Shown: positions 47,508 to 60,897, numbered from the stretch's first letter. The stretch is DNA of 64,000 nucleotides from Epiperipatus broadwayi (GCA_028023455.1 JAQFVV010000157.1:1548001-1612000); one strand, 5' to 3'. Notes: generated by a model from the letters alone, not told the origin. A program made the numbers and translations.

Positions 47508-50500
47508 CTAAAATTAAATAAATAAATACTTATTTACAATATAATATTTCTAATCAATATAAAACCACAACAACAATAATAATTTAGAAACGAAACTGAT
47601 TTCAACAACATATCAGATAAACATCTAAATAAATAATATTAAGAAGTTTGTCATCTAAATAACTACAACATTCAGGTTAGTAATGAGCTAAAAAAAAAAA
47701 GAAATATACAAACTCAGTTAATATGTTTAAAAATGCTTCTGTTTTACTGAATTTATTGATAACATTCATATTCTTGAACTTTTACTATTTCTTTGATAAA
47801 ATCACATACTCACTGCTAATAAATTTATGATAATTCATACTATAGAAAAGTATAACAAATCAGCAATGCATAATTAATCTAAAGTCAATAATTAATAAGT
47901 TAACGATGCATTAAAAACAATTTGTATGTTATCTGATTACAAATTAATGATATAGACCGTCTTAAACGAAGTTATAAACAACTTTCCTTTAGAACTGGGT
48001 TACGTTTTAAATTAATATTGGAATATATCATATGTCTCAAATAGAATTAATATTCAAATTTGAAGTTTCTTCTTTAGTTAGTCTAAAATATATTGGGATT
48101 TTTGGATTTCTAAAAATATTAAAGTGTGAATTAAATTCTTAATTATTTTTTATTCTTTTTAAAAATAAAATTTTGTTATCAAGAAAACAGTGAATTTGAA
48201 TCCCATTGTGATTTTAACGAGATAATTCAAGTCTGTTTTGTGAGTGTGTGATATTATCCAAATATGAGAAGTCAATCGTTTTATAACTAATAAAGAGAGA
48301 TAATAAATCAGAAGGAAAACTAGCTTTTTTCTAGAAGGTGATTCACTTTTATTCCTGTTTGAAGTATCCAATTACCCAAATCTTAAATTTATACAAATTT
48401 AGAAAAATTATACAATAATTTCATCTATTTGTATGCTTTGTTTCTATTTATCCACAATTAACATTAGAATTAAAAAAAGTTTTCATATCCATGGCTATAT
48501 GAATAAATAGTTGGGAAGATAAATAAATATATCCATTGGGAACAGATGATAATTTCAACAGATAATTTCACTTTAATTCTATTTATTAAGACTATATATA
48601 TTCTCATTTTTAAACATACACTCTTTGTAACAGTTCTCATCTAACATTCTGCTTTGGTTGTTAGCTTCCATTTTTAGACATATTGTATCTCTTCACATCA
48701 AATTGGACATCATCTATCCATTCTTTAGGTAAAAATTAAACACTTTCTTTTTTTTCCAACATCCCAATTAACTTCAGTTTAAGCAAGGCATGGAAATCCT
48801 GACTATATTAGATCAGGAGATAATCCCTTTCTACATAATATATTAAAATACTGTTTGTGCAACTCTTAAAATTGTTTTGAAATGTTTATGATATTTTAAT
48901 GCCTTTCAGTTTCTGAAAATATTATATTTAAATATCACCATCAGTTTACTGTGACACCCTTTTGTTTCTTAGTTAAATGCACAAACACCCAAAAGGTCTT
49001 GTTGATATCTGAATGTTCCACTTGCATAAGCCAAAATTGTTCCAGTAAATGTTTAAATGCATAAGTTGCAATATTCATTCCAATTGAATTTATCTACATA
49101 GATTAAGTTATCTGCTGAAATAAAAATAGATTAACAAGACAATAGGTACTCTGATCAAAAGATAATATGAACATGTTAATAATAGTTTTCTATTGCTTAA
49201 TAAATTTTATCTTAAAATGCATCACAAATTTTAATATAAGGATCTTTGCATAAGAATTTGAACCCCTTTTATTACACATTTTTAATGTTGCATAGCTAAA
49301 GTTGAAACTTCAGGAATTAGATATAATGAAATATTGCACAATTTTGATGTTGTCTCTCATTAATAATATATCCAAAAAAATTTATTTCTTGCTGAAATAT
49401 TACAATTCTGAAAATTTTATAGCCACATTTTATTTTGCAATATGTCAATAATCAAATAATTAAGATGTGGTTCATTTGAAATTTGATTACAATAACTGGG
49501 ATATTTAAAAAAATTAGAGGGGTTGAAATCAGGAAGATCTTTTTCTCTTGGTACCAAATATTTAGACTTCTGTGAGTTGAATTATAAAATTTGTTATGAT
49601 TTGAAAATCAAAAAAAGATTTCTTGGTTTTTGTATGCATTGGGGATATTTCTGAATCCGTAAATGAACCAACACTAATTATAAATGTGAAGTGCGGGAGA
49701 TAAATTTTATCATTGGTTGTTTCGAATATTTTAAAAATAGAAACATTGCTGATTGTGAAAAACACTATTAGTAGTAATTCTTGCAGAATTCTTCTCCTGC
49801 GCATAAAAAGTATACATAAATTCATATATAAATGAGTTATTTATTTTTATAGCGCGATGTTTATGAATTGTAATAAACTAATGATCATATAATTTTTAAC
49901 ATAATAATTCCCATTCTCAAATAGTTTTTAATATCTATTATAAACTATGGATGTTGATTTAAATGTTTCTACATCATTGAACAAAGATGCTTTCAATTGT
50001 CCTAATATTCTATATGTTCAATACCATGGAATGGAAGCAACCAGATGCTTACATCAAAGAAATGTGCAACTTACTAAAGCTCAATGTATTATAATAGGTG
50101 AAAAGAAATGAATTATCTGGATATGCTGACAGAATGATTGATATTGCAGTTATTCATCTTTAATCAAACTATTATCCTGCAATATTTTTATCGTAAAGAG
50201 CACTAATCTGAAAGCACATTGATTATTATTGAATGTGTCTTAGAGCATACTGGAAATAGATCGGTATTTATTGTGAAGATCTCTCATTCAACAGATTTTA
50301 TATACAATGCTCATTCTTATGAGAACAAGAATATTAAGAATGTTCTCTTCTTGCACTATGATCTTATAATCAGTGATATAGAATAATTAAAATAAAAATC
50401 TAAAATTTAGACTTTCATTTCTCTTCTTTATGTGCACCTACACATAGTTTGTTATTATAAACAGATTATTTTATTAAAACAATTTGACATTACAATAGTA

Positions 50501-51750
50501 TTCACATAAAGTTATTCAATATACTATTAAAATAATCAATTTTAAATGTATTACATGGTTTTTGGTAATAAATTTTTCATTAAGTGAACACTATTTTTTT
50601 GCTTTTTGCAGCAATGTAAAAAGGCATGAAAACTGATTTTTACTGGCCATTTTAACAAATCTGGTACTAAAATATATTTCTGCCTTCATTATATATATAT
50701 TATTCCTTCACTTATGTAAGCCATCCATTAAATAAAGATTTACAAATGTTAGCTAGCCAAAAAATGTATAACTATAGTCCAAAAAGTTAATTATAGCATT
50801 AATAACTGAGATTTCATTTTTTTAAATTATTTATAATATTTTAAATAGTTTTGAATCCACTATTTTCTATAAAATTCAAAACACTTTAACATGTTACAGT
50901 CTGAATCAAATATAATACTTATTACCTGCAATTTTGCTTTGACAAAGATGCTAATGATTGGGCTATTTTGACATGAGCATCAATACTAACAAATAAATGT
51001 CTGTATTGTGATTTTTTAAAGTAATGTTTAAAAAGTTTGATTATGATATGTGTATAACTGGAATATTGTTTTTACATAATTTAATTAATTATTATTGTTA
51101 CAGGGCTTGAATGTGCAATTTCCAAAAGATAAAAAAAAGGCAATTATTAAGAGAAAGAAGAAATTACAAGTAATCTTTTCTTAATATATCTATAAAATAA
51201 TTGATCAATCATTCCACTTAATATGTATAAAACAAACCAAAACTATAATGGGTATTATAGCTCAGTAAGTGAAAATAAATATTTTTTTATATATAAAATA
51301 AATTATTCTATTCTATCTTATTTTATTTCTGCTTTATTTCAGAAGTAATTTACACTGAACAGTTTAAAATTTTAGATCAATTGAACAGTGTATTTAGAAG
51401 TAGATAAAAGTTTAATGAAAGTTGTTTTTGATTTTAAATTAAACAGAATAATTTCAAAATTATTATTATATGTCAAAACATTTTAACAACTAAGTCATAT
51501 TGAACATTCATTAAAGATAAATAAATAATAAAGCAAAATACTGTCCAATAAAAATTAATTAATCTTACCTACAAAGAAGATATTTATATTTAGATTGCAT
51601 CGCTAGTCTAAAATCTTTGCTTATATTGATTTCTTAAATGAAGTTTTTGAAAATATAAATAAATTTAATATATATTTTTAAAAATTATTCGTCCCATATA
51701 TAACATAGACACACACACACTTATATACATATTCTTTAAAAACAAAGGAC
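47508..51750 (-). other. AFG3L2 last intron, 4243 bp
   Basis: The donor is AAAAG followed by GTCCTT (51750 downwards) and the acceptor TTTTAG before 47507. GTCCTT is a weak match to the usual GTAAGT, but this junction alone restores the conserved [16 protein letters not shown] sequence in phase. The intron is A+T-rich. It holds a 54-codon unassigned plus-strand frame (from 49948, ending LTKAQCIIIGEKK), a possible plus-strand exon at 51104-51169 and a CA repeat at about 51709. No large transposon was recognised in it. Confidence 0.85.
51104..51169 (+). CDS. Possible small exon, unknown gene, antisense in the AFG3L2 intron
   Basis: An acceptor-like ATTATTGTTACAG ends at 51103. The following 66 bp are open as GLNVQFPKDKKKAIIKRKKK then LQ, and GTAATC follows as a possible donor; the segment is phase 0 at both ends. 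It would add a lysine-rich peptide. No partner exon is visible and the phase does not fit the candidate exon at 42390. Chance is quite possible in such A-rich sequence. Confidence 0.2.
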
Positions 51751-51945
51751 CTTTTCTACTAAATCCTTTTTTTCTGTTAACAATTCCGTTGTTCTATCAT
51801 GAGCAGCTTTAATTAATTTTCTGGCTTCATCATCAATTAACTGTGCTGTCTGTTCGCTGTAAGGTTTATCAAATGCAACCTCACCTGGTTGAGGCATATC
51901 AAATGACACATTACCAACTTTCTCATTCATACCAAAATGAACAAT
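51751..51945 (-). CDS. AFG3L2: AFG3L2 (mitochondrial m-AAA protease), penultimate visible coding exon
   Basis: After the acceptor TTTTTTTTTAG the exon (195 bp, 65 codons, phase 0 at both ends) reads [20 protein letters not shown], then [20 protein letters not shown] and [25 protein letters not shown]. This is the C-terminal helical part of the M41 peptidase domain of AFG3L2: QIV.FGMN.KVG..SFD.P and KPYSE.TA.LIDDE are conserved, and the segment precedes the EKEVL...[10 protein letters not shown] end encoded at 47507. The catalytic HEGH zinc site and the AAA domain must lie upstream on the minus strand. I could not find them up to 64000, so the preceding intron probably exceeds 12 kb or the missing exons escaped notice. 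Confidence 0.95.
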
Positions 51946-53849
51946 CTAAAAAAAAATAATAAAAATATATATATAATCAATATTTACTTTTACAAATAAA
52001 AAAATTACAATTTTAAATTTCAATTGTTTGTTCTATTTATATAATAAACTTGATCGGTAATTGTTTTAGGTTTTTGTATAAATAACCATTCTAGAGAAGT
52101 ATAAAAACTACATTTATATAATAGATTTGCTAATAAAACTCATTTTTCAAGACAGCATAAAAATAATGATTAAAATTATCTCATTAGAAATATTTTTGCC
52201 AGTGCCATACTACAATTTTTTATTTTGTAGTTCATACAGTAAAGGTTTTTATTCACTGAAAAAAATCTGATTTAATAATATACAGTAATTGCTAAGATCA
52301 ATTAGACATATATTGGAAAACATTTAATGCTGACATTATATAATTGTAAATAAGAATTGATACATTAAATATTTAATTATATTTAATAAGATGCAATATA
52401 AGACTGCAATTGATTTTATTGACAAATGTATAAAAGTGTCTTCAGAAATAAATATCCATTTTTTTTATAATGATTGTTTAAAAAAATAATCATGTTTTGT
52501 ATTTTCCAGTCGAATACACATGCATAAATGAGAAGGTAAAAAAATAACTTGAACATTTTTAACTTATGCACAAAAATAAAAAATGTAAAAGATCCCTAAA
52601 TAATAAGAGAATATTCAAAAATAGAAAACAAAGTAAATATATGCATTCAATGAGAGATTTGTAGTTATTCATTAGACATTAATAAAGATAGTTTATTATG
52701 AATGAAAAAATTATTTCCAAATATGCACTCACCATTTAAAAGATAATATTTCAAGAAAAAAAAAATATTAAGAGAAATAAAATTTAAAAAAATGAAGCAA
52801 ATATCAATGAATAAAGATTGAGAAATTTTCATTAGTAATCAAATTACCACTGTAAATCATTACTTTTAATCGAACACTTTAAGTAAGAAAAATGTATACT
52901 ATCTTAAAAAATTATAAGAATTGAAAGCTGATATGCATGTGTATGTTTAAATGCACATAATATATAGATATATCTAATTGTAAAAACTTTTCAAGTTAAA
53001 AATATTAGACAACTTGAAAAGATTTATTCTTTTAAAGTAGAAATTAAGAATTATAGTCTTCAGATTAGAAAAAAAAAAATTTCTAAAATGAACAATAGAC
53101 TAATTAATAAGAGTAGAATAAGTCATTATTCAAATGAAACAAATTAAGGAATTCAATTTAGATGCCTTTTAAGATAATGAAAATGTACAAATAACTGATT
53201 AATTAAAGATAATTCTAAAATTCCAATGGAACATGGAAAGGAAGAATCAGCTAATCAAATGGGCAGAGGACTAACCAATCATTTGCAGAGATTCAGAGAC
53301 AATGAACTGCCTTTAGTACTAATCGGAAGACGAAGGGAACACTGAATCCTTGGAGCTTCATCTGTACACATGGACATATATATCAGAGCAGATTATCTCC
53401 CATGGCACAGTGACTTCAAGTGCAGAGAGCTGATCCTCGAATGTGAGAACAGTCAGCTAGGACACTTAAAGGTCGTATTGATCTTAATTATTATTTGTAT
53501 ATGCCTTCGGGCCTTATCATGTAAAGAATTGTATATATGTTATTAGTTAAACATGTTAAGGGATCGTATATTAAAATATATCTTAATATTAACCGTTAGT
53601 CGTTATTGGCACTCATGGAAGTGCATCCTATCATAACTAGACATAGCAAAAGTGATTAACTTTGGACTAGACATTAAATCCCTCAATGTTATTAGTCATG
53701 TTTTTAATAGGGATAATAGTAAGTTAGAATTAAACTTTTTATTAACAATTGTTCAACATAATATAAGGCCTAGCATGTTTTCAGGATTATTTCTATGAAT
53801 CAATCATCTTCCATACTAATAATTACATTCCTTACTTATATTCATTAGG
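51946..53849. other. AFG3L2 intronic A+T-rich DNA with a GC-richer island
   Basis: Presumed intron upstream of the AFG3L2 exon. The part up to 53220 has nothing recognisable beyond a small hairpin (ACTTTTCAAGTT and AACTTGAAAAG, about 52988-53020). The segment 53225-53490 is notably GC-richer and not obviously coding; it may be an old repeat. Confidence 0.4.
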
Positions 53850-54200
53850 CATGTATATATTTAAATTAATGACTTCTGTGAACTTTAAAGCATGGCAGCT
53901 GGCAGATAATCAACTTCTTTTGGCAATTTATGAATGTAGCCTCTTTGATCTCTTTCATTTTTATATATACATTCAAACTCTACAAATTCAGATGTCAAAA
54001 ATTAATTCACTGATCCATTTGATTTTTATCTTTGATAAAATAATGTATGCTCCTTTATGAAGGCTGCATTTAGATTTCCTGGTATTAAAAAATCCACAAT
54101 CATGACAACATACAATTTTATGCACAATAATACTTTGAAAATGATTTTTAATCTGATCTTTATTATTATCCATTTAAGTGATTTAATTCTGATTAAATAC
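53850..54200 (-). mobile_element. Possible decayed Penelope-like endonuclease fragment
   Basis: On the minus strand 54173-53988 reads IVHKIVCCHDCGFFNTRKSK before CSLHKGAY, in which HKIVC-HDC is reminiscent of the VYKI.C..C start of Penelope GIY-YIG domains. In another frame IKEHTLFYQR then KSNGSVN resembles the following R..EH and S-V segments. Frames are broken and the match is weak. No reverse transcriptase is seen nearby on this strand. Confidence 0.3.
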
Positions 54201-55550
54201 TGTATGCAATAAGGACCTCTCAGTTTTGTTTCTTTGACCTATTGAATATATAGGTACATTTCTGATTGACCTTTCCAGATTCAGTAATTGCGCAAAAAGG
54301 AAAAAAAAGGTATAATTGCATATACATAAAGGGATGTTCTAATTACCACAAGTGGGATATGTAAGTGATGCTGAGAGATCATTGAAAGAAAGAATTTACC
54401 ATCAGGAAACATTATATGTGGGTGTGCTCTCAAAATCAATTTAACAATGCATATCGACTATTAAAGTTAAATATGGAAGCATCACAAACTTACATAATAA
54501 AAATGATATTAAAAAATAAAAAATTAAAAAGTATTATTTCATCAATATTATAGAAGTATTAATAAATAAAAATGTTTATTATGGCAATATCTATAAAAAT
54601 TGGAAAATGAATTAACTTACGAATATTTAATTATTCACTATAAATTGACTAATTTAACTATTTGAACTTTTGATAATACCAGTATGCAGAAAGCTGACTA
54701 AAGATTGATACTGTAAATTTTCCTATTGTACTGGTATGGAACAAGAGGGTGGCAAGGGAGATGCAATCAACATTATCAATGTTGTTTGGAAGTAAATAAT
54801 TAAGCAACATATATAAGTAATAAATATAGTATTATTATTAATAATCATCGAGAATTAACAGTTATCCTTTGTAACTGAATTTAAAAGAAATACACTTCAA
54901 AATCTTAGGCTAATCATCAAACTTAAGGCATAATATTATAAAAACAATCAATATTTCATCTGCCTGCACAAACTTAGGTGCTAAGTAAATATAATAATAA
55001 ACATATTTAAAAAATGCTGGGATTATTATATCAATACTGATTATCTGGTACCATGAATGTACTGGCCGTCAATAAACATCTCATGATAAAATTTATAAAA
55101 TGTGCGAGTGGACTCTAAAAGTGACTATTATGACCTTAGAACTATCTAAATATTTTTGAAAAATACCATATGGATGTTCACAAAATACACATATATCCTC
55201 ATACCAATATGTCTGAGTTAGCTTTGGAATCACAAGGACCCTAATAACAGTGATTGAATAAGAGAAAGTACGTACAGTAATTAATCTAGTCTAGCATTAA
55301 ATAACTTCACTGGAATAACTTAAAATAATGATTAATAAATTTGTTGATTAAAAATAATAATAAAACTGAAAGATCTGATAAAATATTCTACATTAAAAAT
55401 AAACTATTCTGATTTTGATTATTTACAAATATTAGAAAACATTTCAATAAATTAAAAACAAATTATATATATATATAGAAACAATGTACAACACTAGCTG
55501 AAATTCTTATAAAATAATTGAAACGCAATACTGTTTCAGCCTCACTCCCT
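54201..55550. other. A+T-rich stretch, no gene recognised
   Basis: No coding or repeat structure identified. Confidence 0.4.
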
Positions 55551-55611
55551 CTTTAAATAAAGAATAGCCTGAATTTGGGCTACAAAAATTCAGGTTACTC
55601 TTTATTTAAAG
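55551..55611. repeat. Hairpin, 26-bp arms and 9-nt loop
   Basis: CTTTAAATAAAGAATAGCCT begins the left arm (55551-55576); the right arm (55586-55611) is complementary with two mismatches. Flanks TGTTTCAG (about 55533) and CTGAAATA (about 55624) extend the symmetry outwards, giving a foldback unit of roughly 100 bp. Probably a very small foldback element. Confidence 0.8.
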
Positions 55612-55959
55612 GGAAAATGTAACTGAAATAATATAGCTATGGGGCATTTCAAATATATGTAATATCATTTAAATTGTAGTTTACAGCTATATAACTTGTC
55701 AATGATATTAAATAAACATACATATGTCTGCACACAAGTGAATGTCTAATAATACAAAATATTCCATCATTAATAAATATTATTCTATTTTAATATATAG
55801 GGAATGATTTAGATATATGGGTACGTGTACTGCTATGCACATACCTTGCATGTTATGATGTAAAAATATTTCAGTCATTAGAACTAAAACATCATAGAAT
55901 TATTGCAAATATAACAGTTCCACAATATGTGACTGACAAATATAATAATTTAGCAGCCA

Positions 55960-57860
55960 AATTATTTTATAAATTTGAACACATTTGCATTCTTAGCTAA
56001 TAAACAAGAGATCAACCCTGCTACAACGAAAAAAACAGCTTTTTTCAATCTTACTATAAAAACTCCACCCTCTGATGTTAGTACTGTATTAGAACTTGAA
56101 TCGAGATTTGGAAATACCCTATGATGGAGGTCGTAGCTGATGTAGAAGCTGGCTTGATAGATAACCCGCATGAGATAAATTTCATCATCCAAGGTAATCC
56201 AACACAAACCACTGGATACAACTTTCAATGACTGGAGTGTAAAAATTAGAAAGACAAAACAATTCCTTTCGGACAATGCAATTACTTATATGAAAGAGGA
56301 TAAGTGAAATAGATTTGTTCTTATGAACAAAGGTGATTACATAGATAAAATTAATCTTCAAATCAACAAATTAAAATTTATGGCTGTTGCAAGCTTTAAT
56401 AACAAGTTGAACAGAGAAAATTTTATTTCTTCTGTACTTCGCATTCACTGCAACAAGGCTTTTTCAAAAGCAGATTATTATCGCGTTTGCAAATGTCAAA
56501 TTACGCAAAGCAAATGTGTCTCTTAGACTCATGTTGGATTTCAGTGGGGTACATTATTTCAATATTGCAAAAGTGATAATTCAGTGGCTTATTGATGGTA
56601 TAGCATTTGGTTCTTATACTATTAAATCTTCATTTGATTTCGTCGCTCAAATTAAGAGTGCCATTTTGAAACCTAATTTTAAAATTGCATCGCTTGACAT
56701 AACTGAGATGTACGGCTCTATCAATCGTAAATATTCTGTTGATATCATCAAAACCGAACTCATAAATAATAATTGTCCACAAATACACCTCAACTTCATT
56801 ACTGAATTTCTGGCATGGCTGGATAATAACATTATGACAATATTTAATGGCAAATGGTTCCATATGAAAGATGGTCTTCCAATGAGCGATAATATCTCCA
56901 GTATTTTTCTCAACTATCACGAGAACGGATTCTACCTAAATATTAGCCATCAGTATCCAATACATTATATACATGCTATGTAGATAACTTGTTTATTGCC
57001 GCACCTGAGAAAGTTACAATAAACATTCAAAACGAACTTCAAGCACATACTGCTTTAACATTAAATATTGTATGGGAAAACTCAAAACAAAAAGGTAAGT
57101 ATTTGGACATTCAAGTACAAAGAGACCCCACACAACTTAATAACACATGAAGATCAAGCCGCTGGAGATACGAGGTTATACCCACCCGAATTCAAACTCA
57201 CCCATTGCGTACAAATTAGCAGCGCTTGCATTGTTTCTTTCGAGAAACCATTATCTTTGTAAATTTGAATCCAATCGCAAAACTAATATAATGAATTACT
57301 TAAAAGATTTGACTAACGCAGGATTTAAATATGGAACTATTAATAAAAAAGATAAATATTTTTTTAATAGATTAAGAACTAACTGCATCAAAGATGATTA
57401 ACTATGGATGCTACTACCCTATATACCCTCTTTTCTAAAATGCTCTTCAAAACATTTGCAACATCGTTTAATTTAAGTTTTCATATACCACTGGCGACCA
57501 ATAGACTAATCAATAATTCTAAAGATCGGATATTACCTGACCAACCCCCCTAGGCAGTTTACAAAATGACATGCCCCCAGAATGGCTGTAAAGCATCATA
57601 TTATGGGAAGACTCATGCTACTCTGGCCACTAGAGTTTCGCAACATCGTTATTTATATAATAGAGCACGATTCAGTTACGAATGTAGCTCGATATTCTTA
57701 TAGCATCAAAACTCCTGTGCACGGATTGTCACGATATCAAATGTAAGGTAAAAGAGGCATGCTTTATAGTAGACGATGCCAGCACCATCAACTGGAAGGA
57801 ATTCTGCTTTTCCATTTCTAAAAAATGGGCCATTTAAATACATTGTATAAATTTGCATAC
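55960..57860 (+). mobile_element. Penelope-like element, reverse transcriptase plus GIY-YIG endonuclease, broken
   Basis: Penelope-like elements copy themselves with a telomerase-related reverse transcriptase and, in this type, a C-terminal GIY-YIG endonuclease. In plus-strand order one sees: FLSDNAITYMKEDK, a stop, then NRFVLMNKGDYIDKI (about 56260-56350), the N-terminal region; FKIASLDITEMYGSI (about 56680-56724), motif A; WFHMKDGLPMSDNISSIFLN (about 56855-56915), motif B; IHYIHAM at about 56965, a degraded form of the motif C box; and finally AVYKMTCPQNGCKASYYGKT then HATLATRVSQHRYLYNRA at about 57555-57675, the GIY-YIG domain. At least three frameshifts or stops separate these. A 3' region follows to about 57860-57990. 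It lies in antisense to AFG3L2 transcription. Confidence 0.85.
56516..56983 (+). pseudogene. Penelope-like reverse transcriptase, core fragment
   Basis: This 155-codon open frame is the longest intact part of the element. It contains the palm motif A, SLDITEMYGSI with its catalytic Asp, and motif B, KDGLPMSDNISSIFLN, which has the GLPM signature of the family. It ends with IHYIHAM and a stop where motif C (Y-x-D-D) should be; the catalytic Asp pair is lost. The upstream part of the protein lies in the overlapping frame 56323-56526 (start NKGDYIDKINLQINKLKFMA). Confidence 0.85.
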
Positions 57861-60642
57861 ACTAAGTTTAGACATTCTATTTACCAGCACATCCATCATA
57901 TTCTATGAATATGGGAACTAGATGTTCCTGAAAGCACTTAGCCTTTATATTTTGTTATAACTTCATATTTTCTGCGTTTTAACGCAATATAAACATTACT
58001 TGGTTATATGTGAAGTAGAATAATTATTTAATTACATAATATTATTTTCATAAATTATACACAGCTCAATATTATTCACTTGTAACAATATATAAACAAT
58101 TAAATAAATATAATAAGCATACACATATATGCATATTCTACTACAGAAGTAATATGTCAATCGTTAATAAGCTACTAAATTTTTTCTATGCAAACAATAT
58201 ATAAATGATTAGATAGAAAACATATACATAATATGCGCACACATACATACTTGTTCTAATATAAAAATATTTCGGTTACTAATTTTATTTATTTTTACCT
58301 TACAAATCATGAAATATTTTTATTGGAGATCGTTTTTTTCACATGTGTATAGACATGGGTATCGGTTGTCTGAGATAGAATGGATGGCTGAAGAGAGCTT
58401 GAAAGTCTGTGTTCAAATTCCCTATATTTCACATCTAGATTCCAGGTATTTAAAATATACTTGAATTTAAAATCGAATTATTATAATTCCTAATTGTAAG
58501 CAAAACTTGTTTTTTTTTTTAAAACAAAGTGATATAATCCTTTGATTATTCTTTTTTTAAAACTACTCTTAAATGGTAAACAAAATCTTTCAGGATAAAG
58601 AAATATTATTTTATCTTCTTTGAAAGTTCTATTATTTTTAACTTTTAATCTCTGACTTTAAAAAACTTTTTTTTCAAATTTTTTCCCATTGCTTAATTGC
58701 TTTAGTTGTAATCAAAAATTATTTACTCTTAAAACCGTACAGCTGAGGTTTAATACTTTTATTTTGGGCTATAAATAGGAATAGATTTTTACTAATTGCC
58801 AAGTTAATTGTTTGAAATAAGGCCATTATTAATATATTTTATTTGCCAGCCAATTGCTCATGTATGGTCAGAATATATACAACTGACAGAAGGTTTCTTT
58901 TATTTGTGCTTACATGCAATATACGTAGTGCAAATAAAATATCACACTAGAATCTCAAGACTATTACTAATGAATGGCTTCTTGTTATGTCTGGATACCA
59001 CATAAATATGATAAATGTTGGCAGTCTTCATCTACATTTAGCTTCTATAATTTGATGGACTGCAGTCAAGCAAGTGGTCTAATCATATATTGGGCTATAA
59101 AGTCACAGAAAAAATATCTCTTATTTCTCTGGAAATTTGACCTTGACTAACATTAAGACTGGCAACTATTGTTCGAAGCTGACTTTCTATACAGTCTATA
59201 ATTACATTTTTGCTAGCTAAAAATCAGTTAATCTGAATCCACTATCTATAGTATACAGTGGAATTTAAAAGCAAGGGAATTACAGTAATTACTTCTATCT
59301 TGATTAATCAAAACAAAATAATTTAATTACCAATGACCTGTTTTTTAATTTAATTTATATTAATCCTTTAAGCAAAAACTGAGAAAGTCAAATAAAATTA
59401 TTTGCATTAAAGAGATTTTTATATTTGATTTTAAATAATTTATAGTACTTTAAAAATAACAAAATTATCATTTAATCAATAATTGTTATTCGAGCCTATA
59501 TTTTAAATATACATGCACACACATACTATGTTGTGTATTATGAGATCATGCCTTCTCATTATATTATTAAAGCAATTATTTTGCATATTCTATATATAAA
59601 ACAGCAATAAGGATTTATTATAAATATATATTGTGCCCATGTATTTATCACAGTCATTTTAAGTAGAGCTTAAGATATAGCTAGTTTAAAAAAAAATTTA
59701 AATTTATAATGGTTTATACTATTTTATATTGATTTTATAAGTAGAATAGATTTAAACTTATTAAATAGAAAGTTTACAAAGAAATTTTAAATATTATATG
59801 GTTATTTTGGTGTAATTTAAATAACAAAAGCAATATAATATATATCATTGAAAAGATAAAAATAATTTACGTTTATTATATTTAACTGATACAATAGTAA
59901 AACAATAGTTTAATTCCAGTATTAAATAATGTATTTAATGTGTTTTGGTAATTATTTGTTTAAGTTATTATTTAAATAATTAAATATTATTCTAGATTGT
60001 TCTGAAAGTGTTACATGTCTTAAAGGTGTATGTGTTAGTCTATGAGCTTTCGTATTTTTAGACAGAAATATTGATTTGTAGTCTTGTTAGTAAAATTAGA
60101 AAACATTAAATGTTGCAAATATTTTAAAAATAACAACTAAATTTATTGTATTGTTTAAATAATATTTTTTTGCTTTAAAATATAGTAATTTAAAATTAAT
60201 ATTTTAAGTTATTAAAAATATTTTAAAATTGTTTAAATAAAGATATTTAATATTATGGAAATGTTAAATAATCTTAATATAATAGTTAAAATGATGAGTC
60301 ATAATTTAAAAAAATATTTTGTAGAGAAAATAATTTAATTTATATGTAAATTAATATTTAAGAACTTGGATTAACCAATGAGATTACTAGACAGAATAAA
60401 TAAAAATAAGGTGTTAAATCAGTCTAGACAGAATTAATTATTTTTTTTTTGTTTAATCTTGTTTTGTTAGTCTCATCTGGTCTTGTTTAAAATTGTAATT
60501 TCTATAAAATTATTTTTTATTTAAAAGTTTAAAGTATAATTTTAAATAATTATTTTAAAACTACTAAATGTCTGAGTAAATTTAATTATTTCCTATCAGC
60601 AAAATTTCATTTCGAAACTTGACGAAAACCTACAATAATTTT
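57861..60642. other. A+T-rich stretch, no gene recognised
   Basis: At 58060-58270 two loosely similar segments (AACAATATATAAA..., ...CACATA.AT.CATA.TCTA) suggest an old duplication. A GTTCAAATTCCC at about 58411 resembles a pol III B box, but no cloverleaf could be folded around it. The frame at 58808-59005 is unassigned. Confidence 0.35.
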
Positions 60643-60897
60643 ATGGAAGCCAATAGTGAACATCAAAGTGTCAGCCAAATGTATCTCAAAAGCCATGAGA
60701 AGTTAAACCATATGACCGGAAGAGATTTAAGGATGTGTAAGAACTTTATGTTTATTATGTGTGGAATGAAAGAACAATTATCTTTAATAACTTTGATAAA
60801 CTTTAATATCTATAAGCTGTCAAGAAAATTTAACCTTAGGATATTTGCTGAAAGTTATTCAAACAGTTTTATGAATTTTAAAAGAAAGAACAAATAA
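60643..60897 (+). CDS. Unassigned small frame, 84 codons from the first ATG
   Basis: It starts MEANSEHQSVSQMYLKSHEK and continues with LRMCKNFMFIMCGMKEQ and a lysine-rich end. No domain, splice site or neighbour supports a function. It is listed because its N-terminal half is less A+T-driven than other chance frames. Confidence 0.15.
   Translation: MEANSEHQSVSQMYLKSHEKLNHMTGRDLRMCKNFMFIMCGMKEQLSLITLINFNIYKLSRKFNLRIFAESYSNSFMNFKRKNK

Noticed and set aside
58360-58450. tRNA-like SINE suggested by GTTCAAATTCCC
   Set aside because: A B-box-like word alone; no A box at the right spacing, cloverleaf, tail or target duplication could be found.
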